DNA from: Aegilops tauschii subsp. strangulata
Taxonomy: Eukaryota; Streptophyta; Magnoliopsida; Poales; Poaceae
Assembly: GCF_002575655.3 (NCBI RefSeq)
Contig: NC_053041.3
Location: 371,549,054 to 371,613,053 of the forward strand
DNA length: 64,000 nt
Reading direction: 5' to 3'
Below are positions 35,401 to 46,622 of this stretch, in pieces; the first letter of the stretch is position 1, and each line of letters opens with the position of its first letter. Both the position numbers and the translations under genes were made by a program. The notes beneath the pieces are model-generated. The model was given only the letters and a program-made list of their open reading frames with translations, had not been told where the DNA came from and did no database searches.

Positions 35401-36381
35401 GTCGCCAAGTGGGCCATTGAAGTTGGGCCTCATGGTTTAAAGTATGTGCCGCGCACTGCTATCAGGTATCAAGCACTGGTGGACTTCATCAACGATTGGA
35501 CAGAGCTGCAGATGCCCGAAGAGAAGCCGGACAACACATATTGGACTATTCATTTTGATGGGTCCAGGCAATTGAAGGGCTCGGGGGCTGGAGTTGTTTT
35601 AGCTTCCCCTCGAGGTGACAAATTTTGTTATGTGCTACGGTTGATGCTTCCCTGTACTAACAATGCAGCTGAGTATGAGGCCTTGCTCCATGGTCTTCGG
35701 ATGGCTAAGAAGATGAGCTTAAGCCAGGTACGGTGCTTTGGCGACTTAGATTTGGTGGCTCAACAAGTATCAGGCAAGTGGGATTCCAAGGATCCTCTCA
35801 TGGCGGCTTATCGCCGCAAAGTTGATGCCATTGCTGGACATTTCAAGGGCTACCAAGTGGAGCACATTGATCGAAGAAAGAATGAGGCGGCTGATGCTTT
35901 AAGCTGGCTGGGGTCTCAGCGTAAGCCGGTGCCACCTAACACTTTCTTAGATATTCTGCATAACCCTTTTGTCAAGTTACCTACAGAGGAAGACTTGGTT
36001 GTTCCAGACCCAGAAACTCACTTGGTGGCGGCTCTTCACGTCATCCCAGATTGGACAGTGCCATATTTGGCTTATATGACCCGGGGCGAGTTGCCTGAGG
36101 ATGAAACCTTGGCTAGACAAATAACTCGGCGGTCTAAGTCAATGACAATTGCCAATGGTGAGTTGCATCATCGCAGTGTCACTGGGGCGTTTCAACGCTG
36201 TGTCTCTCCTGAGGAAGGTCAAGAAATTCTTCGTGAGATCCATGAAGGAGATTGCGGCCATCATGCCGGTTCAAAGTCCCTTGTGGCCAAAGCTTTCCGT
36301 CATGGTTTTTATTGGCTGACGGCTCACGCTGATGCAGAGGATCTAGTCAGTAAATGTGATGGTTGCCAGAAGTTCTCATGA
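35401..36381 (+). pseudogene. TE4 second (archaeal-type) RNase H and integrase zinc domain
   Basis: After a short linker an additional RNase H is present, with the catalytic carboxylates in IHFDGSRQLKGSGAG, NNAAEYEALLHGL, CFGDLDLVAQQ and RRKNEAADALS. This extra domain is diagnostic of the Tat lineage. The integrase HHCC zinc finger follows (GHHAGSKSLV and CDGCQKF). TGA at 36379-36381 interrupts the frame just after the zinc finger. Confidence 0.9.
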
Positions 36382-37311
36382 CGGGCTCACGTGCCGGCTC
36401 AAGAATTGAGGATGATTCCAATTACTTGGCCGTTTGCAGTCTGGGGGCTTGACATGGTTGGGCCTTTCAAAAGGTCCAAATATAAAAAGACACACTTTCT
36501 GCTGGCGGTTGATAAATTCACAAAGTGGGTGGAGGCAGAGCCGGTTAGTAAGTGTGATGCAGCCACGGCGGTTCAATTCATGAAAAAAGTGATCTTTCGT
36601 TTTGGCTTTCCACACAGCATCATAACTGACAATGGTACTAATCTATCCAAAGGCGCCATGGAGGAGTTCTGTCAACGTGAGCATATCCGGCTTGATGTTT
36701 CATCAGTAGCTCACCCCCAATCCAATGGTCAAGCTGAAAGGGCCAATCAGGAAATCTTGAAAGGTATCAAGTCCCGGCTTATGGTCCCTTTACAACGGAC
36801 GCCAGGTTGTTGGGTGGAGGAGTTACCATCTGTGATATGGAGCATCAATACTACCCCTAACAGGTCTACAGGTTATACACCTTTCTTCATGGTTTATGGA
36901 GCAGAGGCGGTTCTACCTAGTGACATCCGTCATGACTCGCCCCGCGTGGCGGCTTATGTTGAAGCTGATAATGAACAAGCCCGCCAGGATGCACTTGACC
37001 TGTTAGATGAAAAGCGTAACTTGGCAGCAGCCCGCTCGGCGATTTATCAACAGGACCTGCGCCGTTATGACAGCCGTCGAGTTAAGACCAGAACCTTTCA
37101 AGAAGGTGACTTGGTGCTCCGGCTCATCCAGGATCAAACTGATGCACACAAGTTATCCCCACCTTGGGCAGGGCCTTTTGTGGTCAGCAAGAACTTGAAC
37201 AACGGTTCATACTACCTTATCGATGTTCGAGAGCACAAAGAATCACGTAAATCAGAGGAGGAGACCCGCCGGCCGTGGAATATCGCTCATCTTCGGCCTT
37301 ACTATACTTGA
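36382..37311 (+). pseudogene. TE4 integrase core and C-terminus
   Basis: The integrase DDE core is seen as GLDMVGPFK (first Asp), ITDNGTNLS (second Asp) and NGQAERANQEILKG (Glu). The C-terminal part includes LSPPWAGPFVVSKNL and ends NIAHLRPYYT before the stop. All catalytic residues are present. It is the least damaged part of pol. Confidence 0.92.
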
Positions 37312-38483
37312 GTCGCCGGCTCTCATGATGTACATATTTTGACGATGTATATATTATGATAAGTTATAAAGCAGGACCTCTGTCCTTTTCATCCTCAGTG
37401 ATCATATGTTTTCATCATCATAAAACTTAAAATGACCAACCGGGGGCTGATTGTATTCAAATCTAGCTTAACCCTTTGGTCCGGCTCATGATCGTTTTCG
37501 AATCTAGCCGTTAAACCTCATGATCACTAGGGGGCTTCCTGTTCAAACATAGGTCGTATTCGAACCAAAGAGAACACAGCTGTTGGTACCCTCTTGATCG
37601 GCTCAATGCCAAACTCACTAGGGGGCTTCTTGATCATATTCGAATCATAGCTTAACCCCTTTTGGGTCCGACTTTGATTGTATTTGAATCAGGGTCGTTA
37701 AAAACCTCTCAAGGTCATTTGGGGGCTTCCTGTTCAAACATAGGTCGTATTCGAACCAAAGAGAAGACAGCTGTCGGTACCCTCTTGATCGGCGCAACGC
37801 CAAAGCCACTGGGGCTACATGATCGTATTCGAATCCTAGCTTAACCCCTTTGGTCCGGTTTACTGATTGTTTTCGAATCAGAAGCCTCAAATATGTCTTT
37901 CTATTTTGCTTAAGTTTTTTGGAAACAATCTTTGTTTTTTGGCTTGAGACCTTTGTCCAGATCTAAGTGTAAGTACGGTTTAAATTTAACCCGGCTTGGT
38001 TTTGGAAGATAAGTCGCCAGCGTATGACAATCATCATACGTGTGAAAATGTTGGCTTCTAAAGGATTGGGTTATCACCCTTACTGTTCAGGTCACATGAA
38101 CCGGCAGTACAAATTCAAAATCACAGGTATAATATTATAGTTGTGTTTTAAAGCTATAAATTATAACAGATTTATCTGTGTCTCTTCTTTCAAAATTAAT
38201 GGTCGTATGTAAGATATTCTGACCCGCCCTGTGGTAAGCCGCCAAGGGTTCTTGTGATCTATTTCTGTGTGCAGGATAGTTCAAAGACTTTCTTATGTGT
38301 AAAGAAAACAAATGATAAGTTTAAAAAGGAGAGAGTATAAGGCGGCGACTTAACAGTGTTGAGCACCAAAACATGCACGATGGCACGACAAAGCAAAGTC
38401 ATTTCTACCCTATTACATGACTCGCCGAGTCCAAAGGATTAAATTGTTTTTCAGCAAGGTATAAGTATGAACCGCCCAGCGGG
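37312..38483 (+). mobile_element. TE4 3' untranslated region
   Basis: Non-coding on both strands between the integrase stop and the end of the convergent antisense gene. Its first third contains a tandem repeat (listed separately). Long variable 3' regions here are typical of Tat elements. Confidence 0.7.
37441..37880 (+). repeat. ~195-bp tandem repeat in TE4 3' region
   Basis: About 2.3 copies of a unit of roughly 195 bp. Corresponding landmarks are GGGGGCTTCCTGTTCAAAC (near 37531 and 37724), GTACCCTCTTGATCGG (near 37587 and 37781) and AGCTTAACCCCTTT. Copies differ by small changes. Confidence 0.85.
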
Positions 38484-39430
38484 TCAATTCTCTTGTTGGC
38501 CTGAAGCTTCCGGATCAACCCTTTCCGCTCCTCCGTCTTGTTCCCTGTCCTGGAAGGTTGATGATGACCAGTCAATGCCGTTCAAGGCTTTAAATTCAGC
38601 TTCATCATCAATTAGTCCGGCCGGATTAACTTCAGGGGCGAAGGTATGCTTACAGATTGGAGGAACCAGGCTGGTCACTTTATAATGCGGCGTCGGAATC
38701 CTTCGATTTTCCGCATCGTAACCCGGTTGATACTTGGTGAGATCCGTGTCATCAGCAATCAGGGTGGCCACAGGGCGTATTTCCTTCACACAAGCGGTGA
38801 AGTCCTCTTGTTCAAATGATGTGCCATCCTCCTTAAGGCTTGGATATCCAATGGCGATGTCGGCCGAGTCTAACTCCGGTAGCCACGCCTTGGCCCGACT
38901 TAAAGCATCTATGGATCCGGCTCTTGCAGATGAGCGCCTTAATTCATTGAATCGCTGGGGCAGCATGGAAAGCCGCTTTAGCACATCCGCCAGGAGTGTG
39001 GGGACTTCATTTGACAGGGCAACTGTAGCCAAGGCACGCTGGGAGCCAGTGTAAAGTTGTTCCACGAGCGTGTAAACCGCCTTCAGCTTCACCAGCATGT
39101 TCTGGTTGAGGTTGGAGCTCCTGGGGCCTGTATAGCAATATCAGGTGAGTTAAATGTCAACTTATATGATCACTGGAAAGACTCATTATTTGACACTTAC
39201 ATGGCGACTTACCAAAGATTGCTGAGACCATTTGAGATACATGACGTTTTAAGCCGGATAATTCAGTGGTCACCTCTTCAAGAGCCTTTTTTGCTGTTTC
39301 AGCTCGTTGGGTTAAGGCAATTTTTTCTTCAGCCCAGACGGTTCTTCAATTCAGCCAGTTCTGATTGAAGTTGTGTAGTGCTGGCCTGTACAAATACCGG
39401 GTCAAAAATCATAAATATTAGCATACAATA

Positions 39431-39573
39431 TTAAGTCCCAAGCCTTTTGCAAGCAACAACACTTGGCACTTGGGGGCTAATGTCTAACGAAGGTGTTATC
39501 TAAGTGGCGGTTCATGAGAGTAAGTCCCAAGCACTTTGCAAGCAAGAGTACTTGGCACTTGGGGGCTAATGCA
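39431..39573. repeat. 92-bp-spaced direct repeat with polypurine-like motif
   Basis: Two copies of about 50 bp begin TAAGTCCCAAGC and end CACTTGGGGGCTAATG. A third partial motif (GACTTGGGGGCT) lies near 39767. They sit in the large intron of the TE4 antisense gene. TTGGGGGCTA resembles the polypurine tract that precedes Tat 3' LTRs. Confidence 0.75.
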
Positions 39574-40283
39574 TATTGCTGTTAAATCTATACAAGGACT
39601 ATATTCTGCACAAGCATGTGAAGGACCGGCTCATTCATGTTGATTAAACCGGCCCTTGGGGACTACGGAGTAAGCCGGATTTTTACGGGTTTGACCAAAG
39701 GATATTACTCATATTTGTACATCTGTTCTAAGTCTACAGCATATTCATCATAAGCAATAGACTTGGGGGCTGGCATGATAAGGATAATTCAGTGAAGGGA
39801 AAGAGTTCATCCAGAAAAAACTTCCCCGATGCTCATGTGAGTATAATCAGCAATGTCAAATTTGACCTTACGGCGTTCCAGGTGCTCTTCCTTGGCAGAA
39901 CACTTGGCTAGCACAGTAGGTCTCCCCGGCTCAGTGTAGCCAGTCTTGGTGATTACAACATCAGCATCTTGTGGGTCGTCTGTCTTGGCCGTGCTAGATA
40001 CTTCAAGGTTTTTAGAGCCATCGGCGGTTTGATCGGCAGGCGGGTCAGTAGTTGATGTTGGCGCGTCATGCGCCGGTTCAATCGGCGGCTCAGGAACACA
40101 GGCCTCAGGAGCGGCCGCCTGGAGTTCCGGCTCTTCGGCCGGCTTGCTCTTCTTCGCCTTCTTGCTGGGTTTTTCTTTTCCGCTGCATAAAGATCAAAAT
40201 GTCAGTACAAATATACAAATTGAAAGGAATACAGGGTAAGTAAATTATCATTACCCTGGAGCGGTCTTAAAAGCCGTCATGTT

Positions 40284-40288
40284 GGACT
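40284..40288. repeat. TE5 target-site duplication, left
   Basis: GGACT precedes TE5 and is repeated at 47522-47526. Confidence 0.9.
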
Positions 40289-41186
40289 TGTCGGATGTGG
40301 GGTTCCGGCAAACCCTTAAGGTTCGAACACTGGGGTGTGCGCGAAGTCTTTCCCTCCTACCGATCTATGCCCTAGCTCGCTAAGATCTCGCGGACGAACT
40401 CGACGAACTCGCAACACAGAAAGACACGAGGTTTATACTGGTTCGGGCCACCGTTGTGGTGTAATACGCTACTCTAGTGTGGTGGTGGTGGATTGCCTCT
40501 AGGGCTGATGATGAACAGTACAAGGGAAGAACAGCCTCCTGAGGTTGAGGTGTTCTTGTGGATAGGGTAGGCTCTCGATCGGGTTGGATCAAGCTAAGAT
40601 GAGATTGCCCCTACTATGGTGGCTAGCTCTACTTATATAGGCCCTGGTCCTCTTCCCAAATATCGAGCGGGAAGGGAGCCAACAACGGCGGGCAAATTTG
40701 AAGGGGGACAACTAGTACAAGCTATCCTGACAAAAGTGGTCTTCGCCCTCGAAAAGCTCTGGTGGTGACTCCATCTTGGGCTCCATGATGACCTCCATCT
40801 TGCCGTCCTCCTAGTCTCGGTCTCGTTGCACCAATATAGCAACCTTTGCCTGATGCCTCCGTACTCTTCGCATGCGCTGGCCTCCTTAGCACCAAAGAGG
40901 AAATAAGGACGCTGCGCGCGCTGGCGCCCACCTGGTGTCGTTCGTCATGGCTCATGTCACGAGAGCCTCGTGAGGTTTGCCCCGCCTTGATATCTCCGCT
41001 CCTCGTGAGCCTGCCTGGCTAGGCCACTCTAGAGGAGGTCTTGCGTCGTCTGCCTCGCGAGGCTTGGACCCTCGCGAGGGTCTTGGATGCCTTGTTGATG
41101 AAGATGGGCCGTACGGCCTGCTGGCTTAGCCACGCTGTGGGCCGCAGGCAGGCAAGTCCGGGGACCCCATTCCCAGAACACCGACA
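40289..41186 (-). repeat. TE5 3' LTR
   Basis: An 898-bp LTR, TGTCGG to CCGACA. The TATA box in element orientation is CCTATATAAGTAG near 40631-40645, mirrored in the other LTR. Confidence 0.92.
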
Positions 41187-41201
41187 GTAGCCCCCGGGCC
41201 C
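41187..41201 (-). other. TE5 polypurine tract
   Basis: Read on the minus strand, GGGCCCGGGGGCTAC directly precedes the 3' LTR, the Tat-type polypurine motif. Confidence 0.75.
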
Positions 41202-41479
41202 AAGGTGCACTCGGGCTTGGCTTCGCGGCGAAGCCAAGGGTCAAGTTTGGAGCACCGCGGGCCCCAAAAAGCCTGCGGCCTCGGTTGACGCGTGGCGGTT
41301 GATTGGACGTGGGCGTCTCCGCTTCCCCATGCTACCTTTGAATCCGCCTTGCTATGCGCCCCCCGCGGCCTACACAGTTACTCCTCCGTCGCCCGCGCCT
41401 CGCTTCCCCAATCCCTCTGCTTCCTTGAGACTATGCTTCCCTTCTCCGATCTGACCTGCCCTCCCCCTGCTTCGTTGCC

Positions 41480-44400
41480 ATGGCGCCAAAACAAGCGGAC
41501 AAGGGGAAGAAGTCAATGTCTCCGTCAGGCGCACCTCCAGCTGTCGAGCCGGCGCTAGGCCGATCCCGGGTGCTCAACGATGAGGCCATGGACAAGGTGC
41601 GTCTGATGCTCGCTTCCAGCTTCAACGAGTGGGGAGAGACGGTGGCTTGGCCTGCGTCTCGCACTCGCATGGCTCGGGCAGCCACCGAGGTCCCAATCTT
41701 CATAGATGCCCTCTGCATTACCAGATCCACATGCTGCATCTTGACCCCCAATCGGTGACTCTTCTTGCTGTCTTCGCCTTCGTGTGCGAAGCAATGGTGG
41801 GCATCGCTCCTTCGGTGGCCCTCCTCCGTCACTTCTTCTCATTGCACCTGGCCGACCCTCAGCAATGCTTGGGGTGCGTGAGCTTCCAGGCCGTGGCTGC
41901 GACCGCGGGCGCGGGGATTGACTTTGAGCTTCCTTCATCCACGAGCGAGTTTCGTACGCGATGGGTGTTTGTCGATGCCGGCGTGCTCAGCCCCCTGCTT
42001 CATCTTCTGACGGGGCCTGCTGTTCCAAACTCCGGCTGGAGCCACGAGAAGCTCTCGAGCCCCCGCCTTGCTCTCGTCTGGGCCAGGCTGAGGCTGCTGA
42101 AGGACCGCGGCGTGACCGCGCCGATGGTGGTGAAGGAGTTCGTCAAACGCCGCGTTGCTCTGCTTCAGCGCCACTCTCGCCCAATGTGGACCTTGCTCAA
42201 CAGTCAGGACCACATGAGGTTCCAGGAGTCTGGGCTCCCTCTTGGGACGCGGCAAACAGTGCTCAAGGTCTTGACGGGTGTCCCTTTGCCGGCCGAAATG
42301 CCTGGGAAGAATTGCCTACTGTATCGCTGCAAGAACAAGGATGAGTTTGCAGCGAGCATGCCTTCCTTCGATGAATGGGGGCTGCGGCCGATTGGACTGG
42401 TGGGGCCCCGCGAGAACCCCGTCGTCGTGGTTCCCTTCTTCGCCGCCGGTGCCGAGCTCGCCCCAGGTGAAGGTGCGGGAGAGCGATCTCCGACGGGGGC
42501 CGGTGGCTCGGGTCCTGAGGAACACATGCCGAATGGTGATCCTGGGGCGTCGTCTTCGGGGGCCTGCGACCCCCCTCCCGAGGCGCCGATTATTGAGGAG
42601 GTGCAGCATGCGGCTCCCGAGGCCAAGGCTCCAGGAACCTCGGGAGGTTGTGGTGAGACGGTCCCGGCTGTTTGCCGCATCCGGGCACCCCTGAAGATAT
42701 CCTTCCAGGCTCTTCTTCGGCCCCGCTGCGCACCGGCCGTCACGTCCAGCGTTTCAGTCGTCTTTGTGTGGACTTCGAGGAGCTCCGCAAGAGGAAAGGA
42801 TCCCCTAGCGGCAGCAACATCTTCGGGCCGTTGAAGCGGCAAAAGTACATCGCCATTGACGCGTAAGTACCTTGTTGTCACGGCTTCCTGCGTGTAGCCT
42901 CCTTATCCTGACGTCAGTTCTCCAGGGCTCCTTCCGTTGAAGTTGTTGCGTCTCCCGTGAAGCGGCCTCCTCCTTCATCAACTCCCCCATCCGCCTTGAG
43001 CGTTCCTGGTCTTCCTACCGCCCTTGGAGCTGGGTCGGTCGGGGGAGCATCTCTGCCTTCGTGGCGCGCTAGGCCCGCAGCTTGGCCATCCCTCCCCCAT
43101 GGTCTGGCGTGGAGCTTGGCGGGCGTGCCCAAGGCTCCTCCTTCACTCATGGGCAGCAGATGGCTAGCTTCGATCTTTGGTTCCTCTTCAAGCAGTGAGC
43201 CTCAGCCGGCTTGGGCTTCTCGCGAGGACGGGCTGGCGTCAGGTGCGGCGTCAGCCCCCAGCCCCCTGCCGGGGGGTGGCGCGCTGCTTGGCGCCCCGCC
43301 CGCAGCCCCCGAGGTGGAGGACGAGGAGGGTCGAGCATTCGAGCTCGAGCGCGGGCGGAGCGTGGTTCGTCACGAGCTCTTTTAGGAGGCGATGGGCGCA
43401 ATGAGCCGACTTGCTGAAGAGCTCGCGGGTTTTGACTCGCGCCTTGAGGCCGAAGGTCTCCGGCTGGTGAAGGAGCGGCGCAAGCTGAGGGTGGCCATCA
43501 ACCTCGGTCGCTATCAGCGCGACCTTGAGAATGCGAAGGCCGAGGCGTCCCTCAAGATCGCCCATGAAGCCCACTCGCGAGCCTTGGAAGAGGCTCGCGA
43601 GGTTGACCACCGTCGTGAGGCTGCGGAGGAACGCGCGTGGGAGCTCCAGGCCTGGAGCGCATCCCTTGAGCAGCAGGTGGAGGCGCGCAGGGCCGCTCTT
43701 GCATCGCTGAGGGGGATGCCCGCGGAGGATGAGGAGGTCCGGAAGCGCGGTGAGACGCTGGCCCTGGAAGCCGTGGAGCGCAACCTCGAGCTCGAGCGAC
43801 TAGAGACGAGGGAATGTCAAGTTGCTCAAGCAGAAGATGCCGTCGGGGCTCGCGAGGCCGGAGTTGAGGAGGAGGTGAATCGCCGGGTGGCCGAGGTTCG
43901 CGCGGACCTGGAGGGTAGGTACAACCTGAAGCTGAAGCTCGCGGGTACGGAGGATGCGGGCAGGGCCGCTGCCCTCAGGCCCAGTTTGGAGGAGGCTGAG
44001 AGGCGCGCGGAGGCCACGGCCGCCGCCCTGGTTATGGTGCAGGCGGACTTGGCCTCCGCCCGCGCCGAGCTGCGCTCCCTTCGTAGGCGGGTTGATGACG
44101 CTGAGGCCGTTGCATGGCAGAACACGGAGGAAGTGCTCCAACGACGAACGCTGGAGCGCGAGCACGCTCCTATGCTTCAGGATCTTCAGAACAGGGCCAG
44201 CACCGCCCTGGGCCATATTTGCGACGTGGAGGTGCCGGCCCCTCACTCGAATGACTATGCCAGCCATCTGATCTTCTTCACTGAGGTGGTGACGCGTCTG
44301 GAGGCTCGATCTGCCAGAGCTCGCCAGCTTGTGGAGGAAAGGGGGCGTGGCCTGCTTGAGCGCGCTTTCTCCCGTGTCTTCAGCCACCTTCTGAATGCCG

Positions 44401-44666
44401 ACCCCAACTTTGATTTCAACGCTGCCATCGCCCCCGTTCCAACGGTCGTCCGGGATGACTTGGCGCGTTGGGTTGAAGACAACGTGGACGCGTTGGTCAG
44501 GGCCTTCACTTCGGAAGATGACGGGGTGGTGGTCGCCGCAGACGAAGGCGACGTGGTTGACGACGGCGTCGGGGGCGTCGCCGGCGGTGGCGACGTTGCC
44601 GATGAAGACGATGACGACGCGAGTGACGCATCCGCGGGTGATGTAGCAAGCGACATTTCTGGCTGA
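41480..44666 (+). pseudogene. TE5 antisense gene: gypsy-type-transposon-like plus coiled-coil protein
   Basis: A gene of about 1040 codons on the strand opposite to TE5 transcription, in two exons: 41480-42862 and 42926-44666, separated by a 63-bp GT-AG intron (GTAAGT donor). Start MAPKQADKGKK. Exon 1 has a helical region with VTLLAVFAFVCEAMVGI and FFSLHLADPQQCLGCVSFQA, resembling the 'putative gypsy type transposon' family, then a proline/glycine-rich linker and DFEELRKRKGSPSGSN. Exon 2 begins with a low-complexity linker, then about 270 residues of coiled coil (LAEELAGFDSRLEAEGLRL onward), a C-terminal helical region (NDYASHLIFFTEVVTRLEAR) and an acidic tail. Lesions: frameshifts near 41735 and near 42690, and one TAG at 43383-43385. 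It parallels the TE4 antisense gene in plan. Function is unknown. Confidence 0.75.
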
Positions 44667-44699
44667 TCCCATGTTCTCCTGTCGTTTCATCCTGCACAC

Positions 44700-46600
44700 G
44701 AAGCTCGGGCATGGCCCTTGGAAAACTTGTAAGAGCATTTTGGGAGGGGGAGCCCCTCATGTAAGCAAATTGCAGTTTTTACTTTCCTATGCGATGTGAG
44801 TTTGTGTCCTCGTGAACTCGTGAATCCGGATGCTAGTCCTCTGTCGTGGTTTACCTTAGTCAGCGTCAGCTTTGCGACGCGTCAAGTTTCTGAGAACCCT
44901 GCGGAGCTCGTCGCCCCGTCAGATGGGGCCCCTCTAGAGGTGAGCACCAGTTGTAGTGCTAGCGCGCACTTGACGTGCGCGCTTCGCGCTGTCCCGCTCG
45001 TGAGGAGCTCGTGAGGGGAAGGCGGCGGACATGAGTCCCAGACAAAATGAGATCCAGAAGGCAAGAAAATTGCTCGAAAAAGGCTCACCCCGCGCGCATC
45101 AATAAAAACTCAGCTTCAACTCAAATCCAGATCCAGAAAGCAAAGCTACAGAAAGAGAGATCCAAAGCAAAAGGCTGCGTCCGGCACCTAGTCTAGTCTT
45201 CTGGTCTTCAAGTCTTCTCACCAGCGCGGAGCTAAGTGCTGCCACTAGGCGTGGGAGGGAGCCCCAGGGCCTAAGGCCGGCACCCCTGAGACTCCGGGGC
45301 GTGTACAGCCCCAACTCATTATTACGTGAGAGTGCCACGGGTGGCGAGCTTCACATGCGCTGGGCCTTCTTCACAGGTACCGGCGTTGCTTCATATCGCC
45401 AGACGAGGGCCCCGCCTTGCGCCACCCTTGACCTCCTTTGAGCCGACCGGTCACCGGGACGGCACAAAGGAGGGAAAGAGGACGCCAGCAGTGCCCCCGG
45501 CGACCACAGGTCCTCTGCCGGGGGAAGGGTTGTCGAGGCCTCCCCGGCAGAGGGCCTACCTCCAGGTGTCGCCAGGCATCGCGCGCCGCGGGGAGGGGCC
45601 TTGCTCCTGGCTCCCTCCCGGCGGCCCCCAGCGTGTCTCCCTTGTTGGAACGGGTGCTGCCGTGCCAGGGTCGTCGATCGACGCTGCAACCTGATTCATC
45701 TGCAGCCCATGGTTAGCATAAGCCTGTTCCTGAGAGATTAGCGGTACCTCGTAGTTGCCGTTGCCGGCGTGATCGTCGTGGTTCTCCGTCGGTTCTTGGA
45801 AAGCTTCGGCTCCTAGCGCCCCCTCTCCCCAATCTTCTCCAATGAATGAGCCGGGGTCGTCTTCTGGTGCGTACTCTTGGTCCATCATGCGGGGCACGTA
45901 GGCTTCCGGGGCCGTCACCCTGAACACCTCGCCGTGGTGCCCCACGCTCCATGTTGCTCGGCCCAGGGTGGCGTCCTAAGGATGGTAGCATGGCATCCGG
46001 CTGGGACCATGGAGGGCGACGCTTGCGCTCGTGCTTGTCGCGGGCGGCATGGGGGCGTCGGAGCCCCCTACGTCGCTGGCCGTGCTGATGTTGATGAAGC
46101 CCCCGGGCGTAGTTGATGGCACGCGGATGTGTGAGGTTCACCGCGTGGCCCTGTAGTGGCCTGAGGAGGAAGTCGATAGCAGAAGGGTGGTGCTCCCGAC
46201 GCCGCTGCATCCAGCAGCTCAGCAACACGCTCCAGCAGTGTATCCCGGCCGCTTTCCATCAGCCTGCATCGCAGCAGCTCCCTCGCCACGGTGAGCGCTG
46301 CCCGTATGTTTGCTTGCTCCCGCCGTGAGTGCGGCGCCGTTGCTGCGGCATGGCTCGCTGCTCTTGCGGCGGCTCGTACTTGCCGCGGGGTGAGGGTGGA
46401 CGACGCCTGGAAGTGCTGCCCGCGCCCGGCGGAGTTTGGCGGCGCTCGTGCTGCCTGGAGTGCGGGGTCGATATTTTCATGGGCAGGCGGCGCTGCCCGG
46501 GCTGGCCAGGCTACCCAGCGGTCAGAGCCGGCCCTTGAGTCGCCGGACATCGTGGCTGGGGAGCATCGGCGAGCTGGTTGGCGGAGAAGAAGCTCCGACG
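44700..46600 (-). pseudogene. TE5 sense-strand gag-like remnant
   Basis: Minus-strand frames at 46068-46550 (MSGDSRAGSDRW start; alanine/arginine-rich, with LTPRQVRAAARAASHAAA), 45713-46228 and 45556-45945 overlap in different frames between the primer-binding site and the end of the antisense gene. Composition fits the alanine-rich N-terminal part of a Tat gag, but there is no capsid core, zinc knuckle or protease. The region 44700-45550 contains nothing I recognise. Confidence 0.5.
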
Positions 46601-46602
46601 CA

Positions 46603-46622
46603 CCCCTACCTGGCGCGCCAAA
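46603..46622 (-). other. TE5 primer-binding site
   Basis: Read on the minus strand after the 5' LTR: TGGCGCGCCAGGTAGGGG. The same site occurs in TE6. Confidence 0.8.

Noticed and set aside
43500..44760. Minus-strand ORF of 312 codons at 43800-44738
   Set aside because: Shadow of the coiled-coil exon of the TE5 antisense gene, which has clear heptads in the plus frame.
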